This document shows, piece by piece, positions 13,364 through 19,523 of a stretch of DNA of 38,030 nt. The position numbers and the translations under genes were made by a program. The DNA is from a virus. Position 1 is the first letter of the stretch. Each line of letters starts with the position of its first letter. Below the pieces are notes generated by a model, which searched no databases, was not told the origin of the DNA, and saw only the letters and a program-made list of their open reading frames with translations. The stretch lies in IMG/VR virus record IMGVR_UViG_3300028595_000030, positions 1 through 38,030 of that record. The stretch is one strand, 5' to 3'.

Positions 13364-13699
13364 TTAGCGGGTTTTTTTTGTTTTTTTTGGTAGTCTCAAT
13401 CCTAACTCAATTCTTGCCATCCTGTCACCAATTAATTTTTCAAAGCACTTGTCGCAGACAGATACAGCCAAGTTTTTTTTATTTGTACATATATGCGCTG
13501 GCGTTTTCTTGTCGTGATAAATCAGTCGGCAAACAAAACATGTATATGGTGCTCCTTTTTCTTTATATGCTTTTGATTCTTTCCAGGCTTTTGGCCTCTC
13601 TTGCTTAACTGAGCCTTGAGCCTCCAAATCCTCCATAGTCTCATAGAACGGCTGTAGCCACTCTTTAACCTTCGCTTGCTTCCGCTTATCTATCCCCAT
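13364..13699 (-). CDS. Zinc-finger protein
   Basis: A 111-residue protein with two Cys pairs: 'YTCFVCRLIYHD' and 'VSVCDKCFEKL', with 'AHICTNKK' between, a treble-clef-like layout. N- and C-termini are basic (MGIDKRKQAKVKEW; RLPKKTKKTR), so nucleic-acid binding is likely. It overlaps the helicase-loader-like gene by 14 bp, so it may take part in replication. Confidence 0.6.
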   Translation of the reverse strand: MGIDKRKQAKVKEWLQPFYETMEDLEAQGSVKQERPKAWKESKAYKEKGAPYTCFVCRLIYHDKKTPAHICTNKKNLAVSVCDKCFEKLIGDRMARIELGLRLPKKTKKTR

Positions 13700-14267
13700 T
13701 ACCTATCTCTAATTGCTTTACGGTTTTTGTTACTAAACTACTTACTTTTGTGTTTTGCTTATCTTCTTCCTTGTAAATCAATCTAGGGTGTTTTTGATGT
13801 CTCTTGTCTCTTATATCCAATGACTGTTGGGCATTTCTCATTTTCTCTAAAGGGATTTTCCTACATTCTTGCATCAATTCATTGTAAATTTTCTCTTGTC
13901 TTTTCTCGACCCAAATCATTTCCTCGCTTGTCGGTCCAGGTGCTCCAGTCGGATGATATGGGCGAACGCTTCCTTCTTCTTTCACAGCTCGTTGGTAATA
14001 ATAATTATTCTTAGCTTTTGCCTGTTGGAATGTTGTAGTAAGCGAAGGCATAAGTAAGTTTTGAGCATTTTCTATGATATTCTCAGGTTGAGGAGGTTTG
14101 TTGTATTGGTCTTCTTTTTGATACAGCCTAAGAGCCGCGTAGGCGAGGTTAGTGGGCAGTTTATGGCAAACATTAGCCCAATGCTCGGCCGCAGCTTCGT
14201 TTAGCGTCATGCCCGAATATAAGCCTGCTATCGTATTTACAAATTTTTGCATTTCTTCAACAGTCAT
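13686..14267 (-). CDS. Helicase loader (G39P-like)
   Basis: A 193-residue protein. The N-terminal 65 residues (EEMQKFVNTIAGLYSGMTLNEAAAEHWANVC..LPTNLAYAALRLYQKED..NKPPQPENIIENA) fit the helical N-terminal domain of the SPP1 G39P group (loader/inhibitor of the replicative helicase): I-A-x-x-Y, a Trp in the second helix, then a helix and 'PPQPENI' as the closing Pro-Pro motif. The C-terminal half is charged and probably flexible, also as in that family, where it contacts the helicase. Position right after the initiator gene supports it: initiator, loader, host helicase. Confidence 0.72.
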   Translation of the reverse strand: MTVEEMQKFVNTIAGLYSGMTLNEAAAEHWANVCHKLPTNLAYAALRLYQKEDQYNKPPQPENIIENAQNLLMPSLTTTFQQAKAKNNYYYQRAVKEEGSVRPYHPTGAPGPTSEEMIWVEKRQEKIYNELMQECRKIPLEKMRNAQQSLDIRDKRHQKHPRLIYKEEDKQNTKVSSLVTKTVKQLEIGNGDR

Positions 14268-14276
14268 TGTCTCACC

Positions 14277-15095
14277 TTATATGTCAATTATATCTTGTTG
14301 TTTTCCAAAAACTCTTTCTAAGACTTCTTGGTTTTTTTCTACTCTATTTTTGTATCCTTTAACATTCCCTCCGCTTTGAATCCCTATTAATTTTTGTGCT
14401 TTTTCTATAAAGTCAGGTGAATACATCCTCCGAATATGTGTTTCTTGCTTGCGAGCCTTTCGAGCATTCGTTGTATCGCTCTGTAGCCAGTTATCAATAG
14501 TTTCCATCACTAAAGGCATGAGTTTTAAACTTAAGCCTTTTCCCCTATACCAATCAGCAGCTTTCTCATATTGATTGTCAGAGCATCTAAAATAAACCAT
14601 GTCTCGCTGAACCTTAATCACGTCTTCGGGTTTAATATTAATTATTCCATTATTGTTCTTATTGTTCTTATTGTTCTTATTGTTCTTATTTGATGTGGTT
14701 ACTTGTTGGTTGCTTGTTGGTTGCTTGTTGGTTGCTTGTTGGTTATCCGTTGGTTGCTCTTTTGGTTGTTTACGGCCTTCTTCGGATTGATATTCTTTAT
14801 ATTTACAAATGCTTACAATGGAAAACTTGTTGGTTGTTTTGATGGTTATTTCCTGGGTTGTTTCTAGCTTCTTAAGAGCAGTTCGTATCTGAGTCTCTGA
14901 TAATTCTAAATCTTTAGCTAAAGCTTTTCTGCCAGTAACTACACTTCCTTTTGATATTTCGTGCCCCATGAATCTACTCGTTTCGTAGTTCGCCATCAAT
15001 AATAAATGCATAAAAACCCTGAATGTATTGGCATCTTGATACCACTCCCATTTAGTGATTTTTCGATGCAGACTAACCCACCCTTCGCTTGACAT
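14277..15095 (-). CDS. Replication initiator protein (O-like, winged helix)
   Basis: A 272-residue protein. Residues 4-100 (GWVSLHRKITKWEWYQDANTFRVFMHLLLMAN...GSVVTGRKALAKDLELSETQIRTALKKLETTQEI) form the winged-helix domain common to phage DnaD/O-like initiators. Residues about 105-150 are Gln/Asn/Thr/Lys-rich and unstructured, encoded by two tandem DNA arrays (9-bp and 11-bp units). The C-terminal part (about 150-272) is helical. In lambda the O gene holds the origin iterons inside itself; the same arrangement is visible here. The ATG is preceded by an 11-bp repeat array that also supplies its ribosome site (TAGGTAGGG). Confidence 0.82.
   Translation of the reverse strand: MSSEGWVSLHRKITKWEWYQDANTFRVFMHLLLMANYETSRFMGHEISKGSVVTGRKALAKDLELSETQIRTALKKLETTQEITIKTTNKFSIVSICKYKEYQSEEGRKQPKEQPTDNQQATNKQPTSNQQVTTSNKNNKNNKNNKNNNGIINIKPEDVIKVQRDMVYFRCSDNQYEKAADWYRGKGLSLKLMPLVMETIDNWLQSDTTNARKARKQETHIRRMYSPDFIEKAQKLIGIQSGGNVKGYKNRVEKNQEVLERVFGKQQDIIDI
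14652..14687. repeat. 9-bp tandem repeat inside the initiator gene
   Basis: Four perfect units of ATTGTTCTT on the plus strand, encoding Lys-Asn-Asn repeats in the initiator's linker. It is AT-rich and purely pyrimidine/T-biased on one strand, suitable as a DNA unwinding element beside the 11-bp array. Confidence 0.9.
14705..14759. repeat. 11-bp iteron array inside the initiator gene
   Basis: Five units at an exact period of 11: three perfect GTTGGTTGCTT (14705, 14716, 14727), one degenerate (GTTGGTTATCC, 14738) and one with a single change (GTTGGTTGCTC, 14749). An 11-bp period puts every unit on the same face of the helix. Because 11 is not a multiple of 3, the reading frame shifts through the array; keeping it suggests the DNA, not the peptide, is selected. 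Confidence 0.88.
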
Positions 15096-15149
15096 CCCTA
15101 CCTAGCCCCTACTTAGTCCTTACTTAGCGCCTATCTAAGCCCTACTTAT
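15095..15149. repeat. 11-bp iteron array in the initiator leader
   Basis: Five units at period 11 with consensus NCCCTACTTAG (plus strand), at 15095, 15106, 15117, 15128 and 15139; the fourth is the most diverged. The array starts at the first base of the initiator's ATG and runs upstream past the stop of the preceding gene (15142). On the minus strand CTAAGTAGGG therefore forms the ribosome-binding site, so a protein bound here, or to the message, could control initiator synthesis. Confidence 0.88.
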
Positions 15150-15321
15150 CAAGATCAACATTCTCAGGATTTCGTTTGTGTTTTTTTGCAAAATCCGTGA
15201 GCACTCGCCTAATCCAATATGATTCGCTTTCTTCTCTTTCGCCTAACTCTTTATAAAATCGCTTTAGCCACTCATCCGCGGTTGTAGACATCCAGCAAGG
15301 TTTTTTATTCTTTTTAGCCAT
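15142..15321 (-). CDS. Ribbon-helix-helix-like regulator
   Basis: 59 residues from ATG 15321, after AAGGAT; an in-frame ATG at 15360 is possible but has no site. The sequence has a short strand (KPCWMST), a helix (ADEWLKRFYKELGE) and a second helix (SESYWIRRVLTDFAKKHKR), the spacing of Arc/CopG-type dimers, in which the strand pairs contact DNA. It sits between a perfect inverted repeat (15343-15357) and the initiator iterons, so autoregulation and control of replication are plausible. The family match is judged by pattern only. Confidence 0.55.
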   Translation of the reverse strand: MAKKNKKPCWMSTTADEWLKRFYKELGEREESESYWIRRVLTDFAKKHKRNPENVDLDK

Positions 15322-15342
15322 AATATCCTTTCTACTCTCATT

Positions 15343-15357
15343 TTGACCATTAGTCAA
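15343..15357. promoter_or_regulatory. Palindromic operator candidate TTGAC-N5-GTCAA
   Basis: Plus strand TTGACCATTAGTCAA: arms TTGAC/GTCAA around a 5-nt centre. It lies about 25 bp before the start of the ribbon-helix-helix-like gene. On the minus strand it also contains TTGACT, a -35-like hexamer, followed 17 bp later by a weak TAGAAA. Confidence 0.5.
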
Positions 15358-15358
15358 C

Positions 15359-15380
15359 AATTAATAAGCAATTAATAGGC
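15359..15380. repeat. Two 11-bp direct repeats
   Basis: AATTAATAAGC followed at once by AATTAATAGGC (one change), again at period 11, and a third weaker unit to 15391. AT-rich; it extends the repeat-rich origin region. Confidence 0.7.
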
Positions 15381-15412
15381 AGTTTTAAGACTTGCCCAGG
15401 TCCGGTTTGTTG

Positions 15413-16339
15413 CTATTTTTTCTCGGTGATCTTTGTTAACCTATAGATTTCGTCGTGACATGCTGTTAGCGTAGTAAATCGCTCTTGGATCGATTTATAG
15501 AGCTTTTCGTCTTCTGCTTTTTTAAGTGCTTCGGCTTTTGCTTTGCGCTCAGCATCGAGCCGCTCTTGCTCTTTTCGTCGTGCTTCCTCCAAAGCTATTT
15601 CTTTCTCTTCCTCAGCTCTGCGCTGAGCCGCTTCAGCCGCTTCCACACGCTTTCTTTCAGCTTCTAGCTGCTCTTGCTTAGCCGCTTCCAGTTGTTCGCG
15701 CAGCTTGCGATTTTCAGCTTCTATAGCTTCTTGCTTTTCTCGCTCGATCCGCTCCTTTTCAGCCGCTTCAGCTCTAACTTTCGCCGCTTCCTCTTCAAGC
15801 TTTCTAAGATGCTCCGCTTGCTTTGCTTCCTCTGCTTTCTTTCTTGAGTATGCTAGAGCGTGAAAGTCTAAAACTTCTTCAAAAGTTTCATCGTCAAACT
15901 TTAAACACTCTTCGATTACGCTGAATGGCGCTTCAACTTCGGCTAGAAGGCGCTGCATTCGCTTGCCACGCTCAATTGCTTGTTGCTTTTGCTCTTCTGC
16001 TCTTCTCTTTTTTTCTTCGTCTACAGGCTTAATTTGGCCGTCCAGGTGCTCAACAATTTTAGTGAGCGGAGCTTTAATTTCCTTTGCTTTGCCGTCAATT
16101 GCTCGTGTCGCATCAAGAAAAGGCTTTTTAAAAGTCACGCGCTGCTCTTCAACTACTTTCAACGCTTTTTTAACTTCTTTTCGTGCTTCTTTGCATAGTG
16201 CGTATCCTTCGCCGTCACTAAACCCGCACACTCTAAGCTCAAGATGCTCTTTAAATTTTTCAATCGCTGCATCGGTCGCGTCAAATTTCACCATCTCGCG
16301 AAACTTAGGATCTAAATCTACTATTTCTATTTCTGACAT
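15413..16339 (-). CDS. DUF1351-like coiled-coil protein
   Basis: A 308-residue protein. Residues about 35-130 ('YALCKEARKEVKKALKVVEEQRVTFKKPFLDATRAIDGKAKEIKAPLTKIVEHLDGQI') match the helical-hairpin pattern of the phage DUF1351 family, often encoded next to single-strand annealing proteins. Residues about 165-285 are a long, highly charged Glu/Ala/Lys/Arg coiled coil. It would form elongated oligomers. Located right after the annealing-protein-like gene, it probably works with it in recombination-dependent replication. It starts after GGGTAGGGAAA. Confidence 0.68.
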   Translation of the reverse strand: MSEIEIVDLDPKFREMVKFDATDAAIEKFKEHLELRVCGFSDGEGYALCKEARKEVKKALKVVEEQRVTFKKPFLDATRAIDGKAKEIKAPLTKIVEHLDGQIKPVDEEKKRRAEEQKQQAIERGKRMQRLLAEVEAPFSVIEECLKFDDETFEEVLDFHALAYSRKKAEEAKQAEHLRKLEEEAAKVRAEAAEKERIEREKQEAIEAENRKLREQLEAAKQEQLEAERKRVEAAEAAQRRAEEEKEIALEEARRKEQERLDAERKAKAEALKKAEDEKLYKSIQERFTTLTACHDEIYRLTKITEKK

Positions 16340-16344
16340 TTTCC

Positions 16345-16419
16345 CTACCCTTCAATGATTGCTAGAATTATTGCTATAACAAAATACGCTATTACTATTG
16401 ACATAATTATGTGAAACAT
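16345..16419 (-). CDS. 24-residue single-span membrane microprotein
   Basis: Reads MFHIIMSIVIAYFVIAIILAIIEG and stops: practically the whole protein is one hydrophobic helix with an acidic C-terminal end. AAAGG lies a few bases before the ATG, and the frame exactly fills the 90-bp space between two genes. It could be a small holin/antiholin, a membrane regulator or a superinfection factor. Too short for family recognition. Confidence 0.6.
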   Translation of the reverse strand: MFHIIMSIVIAYFVIAIILAIIEG

Positions 16420-16429
16420 TTCCTTTCCC

Positions 16430-17326
16430 CTAGTAATCTAAATCTTGGTCTGGATCGCCTAAAGCTTTTTCCATTTCTATATCGTGTCTAAGTTTTTCGT
16501 CTCGTGCTAGTGCTGCAAGCTCCTCTTCCTTTTTTGCCGCAAGCTTTTCTTTATACTCTTCTCGCAGCTCGTTCATGCGTGCTTCGATCGCGTGGATCGC
16601 ATATTCCGACATATCCGGCATGTATTTATCTAAGTGTTTTTTGAGGAAAATTCCGTTGTCGACTTTTGAAATCGGTTGACCTTTTTTTGAGCCAAATTCC
16701 ATGATGTACTCGCCAGTCTCCAGCGCTCGTTCCAACTTCTCAGACTTCATACGCTCAGAGTTTGCAGCTCTCATACGTGCTTCGTCTTCAGCCGCAGCGT
16801 TGTCAATCGCTTCTAGCTCTGCGTGTATTTCCTCTTGCTCTTCTATTTCTTGCGCCTCTTCCTGCGTATAAATTGCACCTGCAAAAACATCAGCGCAGTA
16901 CCATCTTGCGCCGTTCGTTAATGCTCTGGCAAAAAGCATATTACGAGGATATTTGCTGTAATTCCCACCGCTTAATCCTGCTTTTTTTGCATCAGACATC
17001 GAAAACGAGGATTCTCCTATCGATTCTTTGTCTTGCAAAAATTCAATAACGCATACCTCGTCTGTCATTTTCTTGATGCGATAATCGTATTTACCGCTTT
17101 TTTTAATAAGGTTAGCGATACAAGATGAGTTCGGTGCTGCTTTCCCTTTGATGATATCCACACCCCGCATTGCGGCAAAGGGTCCTAGACCTAGCTCTTT
17201 ACCTGCTAGAATTTTTACAATCGCCTGACTTTGAGTTTTTACGTCTGGAAACATCCCCGACTGGATAAAAACCTTAGCCATATCTTGCATTTCCTGAAAG
17301 TTTGTTATTGCTAGCTCTTTACTCAT
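16430..17326 (-). CDS. Annealing-protein-like (RecT-type) protein with ExoX-like C-terminal domain
   Basis: A 298-residue protein. Residues 10-160 match a widespread phage group annotated as RecT-type recombinase: 'FIQSGMFPDVKTQSQAIVKILAGKELGLGPFAAMRGVDII', then 'GKYDYRIKKMTDE', 'SDAKKAGLSGGNYSKYPRNMLFARALTNGARWYCADVF'. Residues about 205-235 ('GEYIMEFGSKKGQPISKVDNGIFLKKHL') fit the small domain at the C-terminus of exodeoxyribonuclease X (F-G-x-x-K-G-x-x-x). The N-terminal part would anneal single strands. A charged helical linker joins the two and another ends the protein. It sits directly before the DUF1351-like gene in the transcript. Confidence 0.72.
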   Translation of the reverse strand: MSKELAITNFQEMQDMAKVFIQSGMFPDVKTQSQAIVKILAGKELGLGPFAAMRGVDIIKGKAAPNSSCIANLIKKSGKYDYRIKKMTDEVCVIEFLQDKESIGESSFSMSDAKKAGLSGGNYSKYPRNMLFARALTNGARWYCADVFAGAIYTQEEAQEIEEQEEIHAELEAIDNAAAEDEARMRAANSERMKSEKLERALETGEYIMEFGSKKGQPISKVDNGIFLKKHLDKYMPDMSEYAIHAIEARMNELREEYKEKLAAKKEEELAALARDEKLRHDIEMEKALGDPDQDLDY

Positions 17327-17565
17327 TAAATATCTCCTTTATTTTTGTATAAGTTAGACTCATGCTGTCGTGTTCCGTCGTTTAAATGATAGTGAACTGA
17401 TGCGACAACATTATTCCCGTCTTCGTCTATGTATCCTTTTGCTTCGTACTCGACTGCATAAATTAAAGCCGTGTTTGTGCGGTTTTGCTCTCCATATTTC
17501 CACGCCCAGTTTGTATAATAAACCCGCTCGCCAGTATTAAATTTTGGCTCTGGTATTAGTGACAT
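17326..17565 (-). CDS. 79-residue beta-rich hypothetical protein
   Basis: Contains 'FNTGERVYYTN' then several strands and 'YHLNDGTRQHESNLYKN'. The opening Gly-Glu-x-Val-Tyr resembles the beta modules in the two Lar-like proteins (GDEVYFI; GETIWVI), so it is probably a stand-alone SH3-like barrel. Stop and start with the neighbours overlap. Function unknown. Confidence 0.6.
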   Translation of the reverse strand: MSLIPEPKFNTGERVYYTNWAWKYGEQNRTNTALIYAVEYEAKGYIDEDGNNVVASVHYHLNDGTRQHESNLYKNKGDI

Positions 17566-17771
17566 TTCAATTCCCTCTCTAGCTCTGCAATCCTATTATC
17601 TTGCTCAAGAATCACTCTGATTAGCGCTTTTTCTGATGCGCTATTAGTTTTGTTGAGCAGCTCTTTGAACCCACTTCTAATCATTCCTGTTGTGTCCTTT
17701 TGAGCTTGCTTAGTTCCTGCCAACTCTCTAGCGAAGTCGGCTAACATTTCCATATAATCTAGTTTTTCCAT
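17556..17771 (-). CDS. 71-residue helical hypothetical protein
   Basis: Starts MEKLDYMEMLADFARELAGTKQAQKD; two helices, the second a leucine-zipper-like end (ILEQDNRIAELEREL). The ribosome site lies in ACTTGGAGAAAATAC, a leader shared with the genes starting at 18720 and 19013. It overlaps the next gene by 10 bp. Confidence 0.6.
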   Translation of the reverse strand: MEKLDYMEMLADFARELAGTKQAQKDTTGMIRSGFKELLNKTNSASEKALIRVILEQDNRIAELERELKCH

Positions 17772-17945
17772 CGTGTATTTTCTCCAAGTATTTTATTCGC
17801 TCTTTTTTTTGTTGATTTAATCCTTAGTGCATTTCCAAGACTTTACTTAACTTATTAACACCCCCCGTTGACCCCCTTGACAAAATATGTGCTAAGCTGG
17901 GTGTGGTGGGTTCGGCAAAGTCTCGAAGCTGCACCAAAAATTTCT
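17772..17945. other. 174-bp gap without a supported gene
   Basis: No convincing gene. The plus strand has the direct repeat TTGACCCCC-TTGACAAAA near 17875-17890, and 17900-17936 can pair at GGTG/CACC and TTCG/CGAA, so a short structured RNA or terminator-type element is possible. A frame crossing here (17855-18049) overlaps the real gene at 17946-18131 and lacks a ribosome site. Confidence 0.45.
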
Positions 17946-18131
17946 TTAGTCTTTAGATAAAGCGTCTTTGAATGCTCTATTAGAAGTGTTGCAATTCGCA
18001 ACATTAACATTATAAGACTCATAAAGAAGACTTGATATCTCATTCCCAAAATTACCTGAGAATTCGCTATTTTCTATTTCTTGTTTTAGCTCAATAGTTA
18101 ACTCATAAACTTTATTGTAAAAATCGCTCAT
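17946..18131 (-). CDS. 61-residue hypothetical protein
   Basis: Starts MSDFYNKVYELTIELKQEIENSEF; acidic, helical, Asn-rich. The leader AAAATAGGAGAAACATC-ATG is of the strong type used by this early block. Member of a run of four small genes first transcribed from the control region; such proteins often act on host functions. No family recognised. Confidence 0.65.
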   Translation of the reverse strand: MSDFYNKVYELTIELKQEIENSEFSGNFGNEISSLLYESYNVNVANCNTSNRAFKDALSKD

Positions 18132-18164
18132 GATGTTTCTCCTATTTTTTTTATAATGTTCTTA

Positions 18165-18359
18165 TTAGTTATGTTTCAGATCCCAAAAGAAATTCACAAT
18201 CTCGTCAACTGCATTTCCTTTGTAGTCCATTTCATTTATGTAACGCTCGAGGTGTTCTGCTAAACAATCGTCAAGTATTAGATCTTGACTTGCCTTTTCG
18301 CATTCGCCAGTTTTTAACCAGTGTAATAACGCTTTTTTGATGTTTTTTGCTGTTACCAT
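18165..18359 (-). CDS. 64-residue hypothetical protein
   Basis: Starts MVTAKNIKKALLHWLKTGECEKAS and ends FFWDLKHN; helical with several Trp/Cys residues. A hairpin at 18386-18405 stands between this gene and the one before it in the transcript. No family recognised. Confidence 0.6.
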   Translation of the reverse strand: MVTAKNIKKALLHWLKTGECEKASQDLILDDCLAEHLERYINEMDYKGNAVDEIVNFFWDLKHN

Positions 18360-18385
18360 TTTTTTAAGCCCTATACATAGTATTG

Positions 18386-18405
18386 TGCGCCAGTTGCATG
18401 GCGCA
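18386..18405 (-). promoter_or_regulatory. Intergenic hairpin 1 of a pair
   Basis: TGCGCC/GGCGCA, 6-bp stem, 8-nt loop, between the stop of the 18418 gene and the start of the 18359 gene. Shares 14 identical bases (ATTGTGCGCCAGTT, 18382-18395) with hairpin 2 at 18746-18759. No T-run follows on the minus strand, so RNA processing, stability or a protein-binding site is more likely than termination. Confidence 0.55.
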
Positions 18406-18417
18406 TGAGAGAGGCTG

Positions 18418-18720
18418 CTAGTTTTTGATAATGAAGTCTGCTTTCTTCGCGCAGTCTTTGCAAAGAAATGTTGCGCCTACGTCTGTATTTTCGTAGGCTT
18501 TAATATTAGTATCACTATGATACTCGGTTTTGTCGCAGTGCTCACAACCTAGACCGTAGTTTTCAGTCTCTAGAATATCTGTAACAATGCCAGTTATTTC
18601 ATCTATGTTACCGTTTTCGTCGGTAACTGTAGCCGTAACGCTATCGCCGATTTCGACAATTTCTTCAGTCTGTAGTGTAGCACTTGTGTTTTCGTTTATT
18701 TCTAGTGTGTAATGTAACAT
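18418..18720 (-). CDS. 100-residue zinc-binding hypothetical protein
   Basis: The N-terminal 55 residues are Thr/Glu-rich strands (MLHYTLEINENTSATLQTEEIVEIGDSVT...), followed by 'GLGCEHCDKTEY' and 'FLCKDCAKKAD', two Cys pairs that make a zinc ribbon. Leader TTGGAGAAATATC-ATG. Strongly acidic overall. No family recognised; early expression suggests a host-directed role. Confidence 0.6.
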   Translation of the reverse strand: MLHYTLEINENTSATLQTEEIVEIGDSVTATVTDENGNIDEITGIVTDILETENYGLGCEHCDKTEYHSDTNIKAYENTDVGATFLCKDCAKKADFIIKN

Positions 18721-18750
18721 GATATTTCTCCAAGTTTTTATTAAAATTGT

Positions 18751-18768
18751 GCGCCAGTTTCCCGGCGC
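18751..18768 (-). promoter_or_regulatory. Intergenic hairpin 2 of a pair
   Basis: GCGCC/GGCGC, 5-bp stem, 8-nt loop, between the stop of the 18774 gene and the start of the 18720 gene. Same stem and same flank as hairpin 1, with different loop bases on one side. Confidence 0.55.
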
Positions 18769-18773
18769 TGAGA

Positions 18774-19013
18774 TTAGAATATTTCCGCAATTTGTGCGTA
18801 AACAGCTTTCTCAAAATTATTACTTTTATGAGCATTGTCTAGAATCTCGTCTAGCTCACTTTGAGAAAGCGAAGAGCTTTCCCTTGATGTTTCTCTGCAT
18901 TGTGCGTCACATTTGATATGTGTTGCAGTGATAACATCACCATTCTTAGTGATAATCGCTGAACCTTTCCCACCGTAATTTGGTGTTGAAACTATTGTAG
19001 TTGAATTAGTCAT
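18774..19013 (-). CDS. 79-residue early hypothetical protein
   Basis: First gene of the leftward unit. Starts MTNSTTIVSTPNYGGKGSAIITKNGDVITATHIKC: a Thr-rich strand region with Gly turns, then a Ser/Glu helical half. The leader is ACTTGGAGAAAAATC-ATG. No family recognised. As the most promoter-proximal gene it should be the earliest and most strongly expressed. Confidence 0.6.
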   Translation of the reverse strand: MTNSTTIVSTPNYGGKGSAIITKNGDVITATHIKCDAQCRETSRESSSLSQSELDEILDNAHKSNNFEKAVYAQIAEIF

Positions 19014-19241
19014 GATTTTTCTCCAAGTTTTTTGTTAGCAACAAACAAAGTGAGTTTCTCTCGCTCTGTATAAATTAAGATTAACATAATCTTGCAAAAG
19101 ATTCAACAAGTTTTTGCTTAATCTTTGATAAACTTTTGTTTTTACGGGATAGCCCTTATTTGTCTTTACCTATTTTGATATGCATTATGTATGTATATAG
19201 ACATATTAGACTTACACGCGTGTTTTTAGTGGGGAATAGCG
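19014..19241. promoter_or_regulatory. Divergent control region with operator cluster
   Basis: A 228-bp AT-rich space between the two transcription units. Half-sites of AAGATTA/TAATCTT occur at 19077-19083, 19087-19093, 19098-19103 and 19119-19125; the first two form a perfect inverted repeat (AAGATTA-ACA-TAATCTT). Leftward promoter candidates overlap them: TTGAAT (19106-19101) with TAATCT 17 bp on, or TTGCAA with TTATAC at 18 bp. On the plus strand, TTGATA near 19171 with TATAGA about 15 bp later is a weak candidate. A perfect 10-bp palindrome ACACGCGTGT is at 19214-19223. The cognate binding protein is unknown; the ribbon-helix-helix-like protein is a candidate. Confidence 0.6.
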
Positions 19242-19523
19242 GTGACGGTGGACAGGGAGCAGATGGCTCGTCTTGATGAGCGGCATAACAGTTGTAGCAG
19301 AGCAAGAGAAGCTAAAGAAAAGAGCATCTTGCAAGCAATACAAAGCTTAGAAGGGAAAGTGGACAAGCTAGGTGAGTCGATAAACGGGAATGGGAAACCT
19401 GGTTTAAAATCCCGAGTTGTAAGAGCTGAAACGCTAGCCTGGATTGCGGTTTTGGGGACTCTAGGTATTAATAGTGTTGAGCAGATTAAGCCGATCTTAG
19501 CAACTTTGAGCGTGGGTACATGA
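19242..19523 (+). CDS. Small membrane protein, candidate holin
   Basis: 93 residues from a GTG at 19242 (site GGGGAA); an ATG at 19263 after AGGGAG is an alternative. A coiled-coil half (residues 8-45) precedes 'SINGNGKPGLKSRVVRAETL', a phrase found in many small phage membrane proteins, then one hydrophobic segment (about 64-79, LAWIAVLGTLGINSV). One helix and a charged N-terminus fit a pinholin-like or holin-accessory protein. It is the first gene of the rightward unit; a lipoprotein gene overlaps its end. Confidence 0.6.
   Translation: MTVDREQMARLDERHNSCSRAREAKEKSILQAIQSLEGKVDKLGESINGNGKPGLKSRVVRAETLAWIAVLGTLGINSVEQIKPILATLSVGT

Noticed and set aside
13335-13379. CCCGCTA/TAGCGGG stem followed by eight T on the plus strand, terminator-like.
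   Set aside because: All genes around it are on the minus strand, the loop is 23 nt, and the T-run is the complement of a Lys/Thr-rich C-terminus (KKTKKTR). It could stop antisense transcription, but coding constraint explains it as well.
14641-14770. CRISPR-like array.
   Set aside because: Units are 9 and 11 bp without spacers and lie within a coding gene; they fit iterons, not a CRISPR.
14277-15321. Lysogeny module near the initiator.
   Set aside because: No integrase, excisionase or CI/Cro-like helix-turn-helix protein is found anywhere in the window, so a temperate life style cannot be supported.
15963-16358. 131-codon Ser/Cys/Phe-rich plus-strand frame.
   Set aside because: It is the antisense of the Glu/Lys-rich coiled-coil gene; such complement frames are long because the codons GAA/AAA reverse to TTC/TTT.
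17855-18049. 64-codon minus-strand frame with hydrophobic start.
   Set aside because: It overlaps most of the better-supported gene at 17946-18131, has no ribosome site, and its codon pattern is that of a shifted frame.
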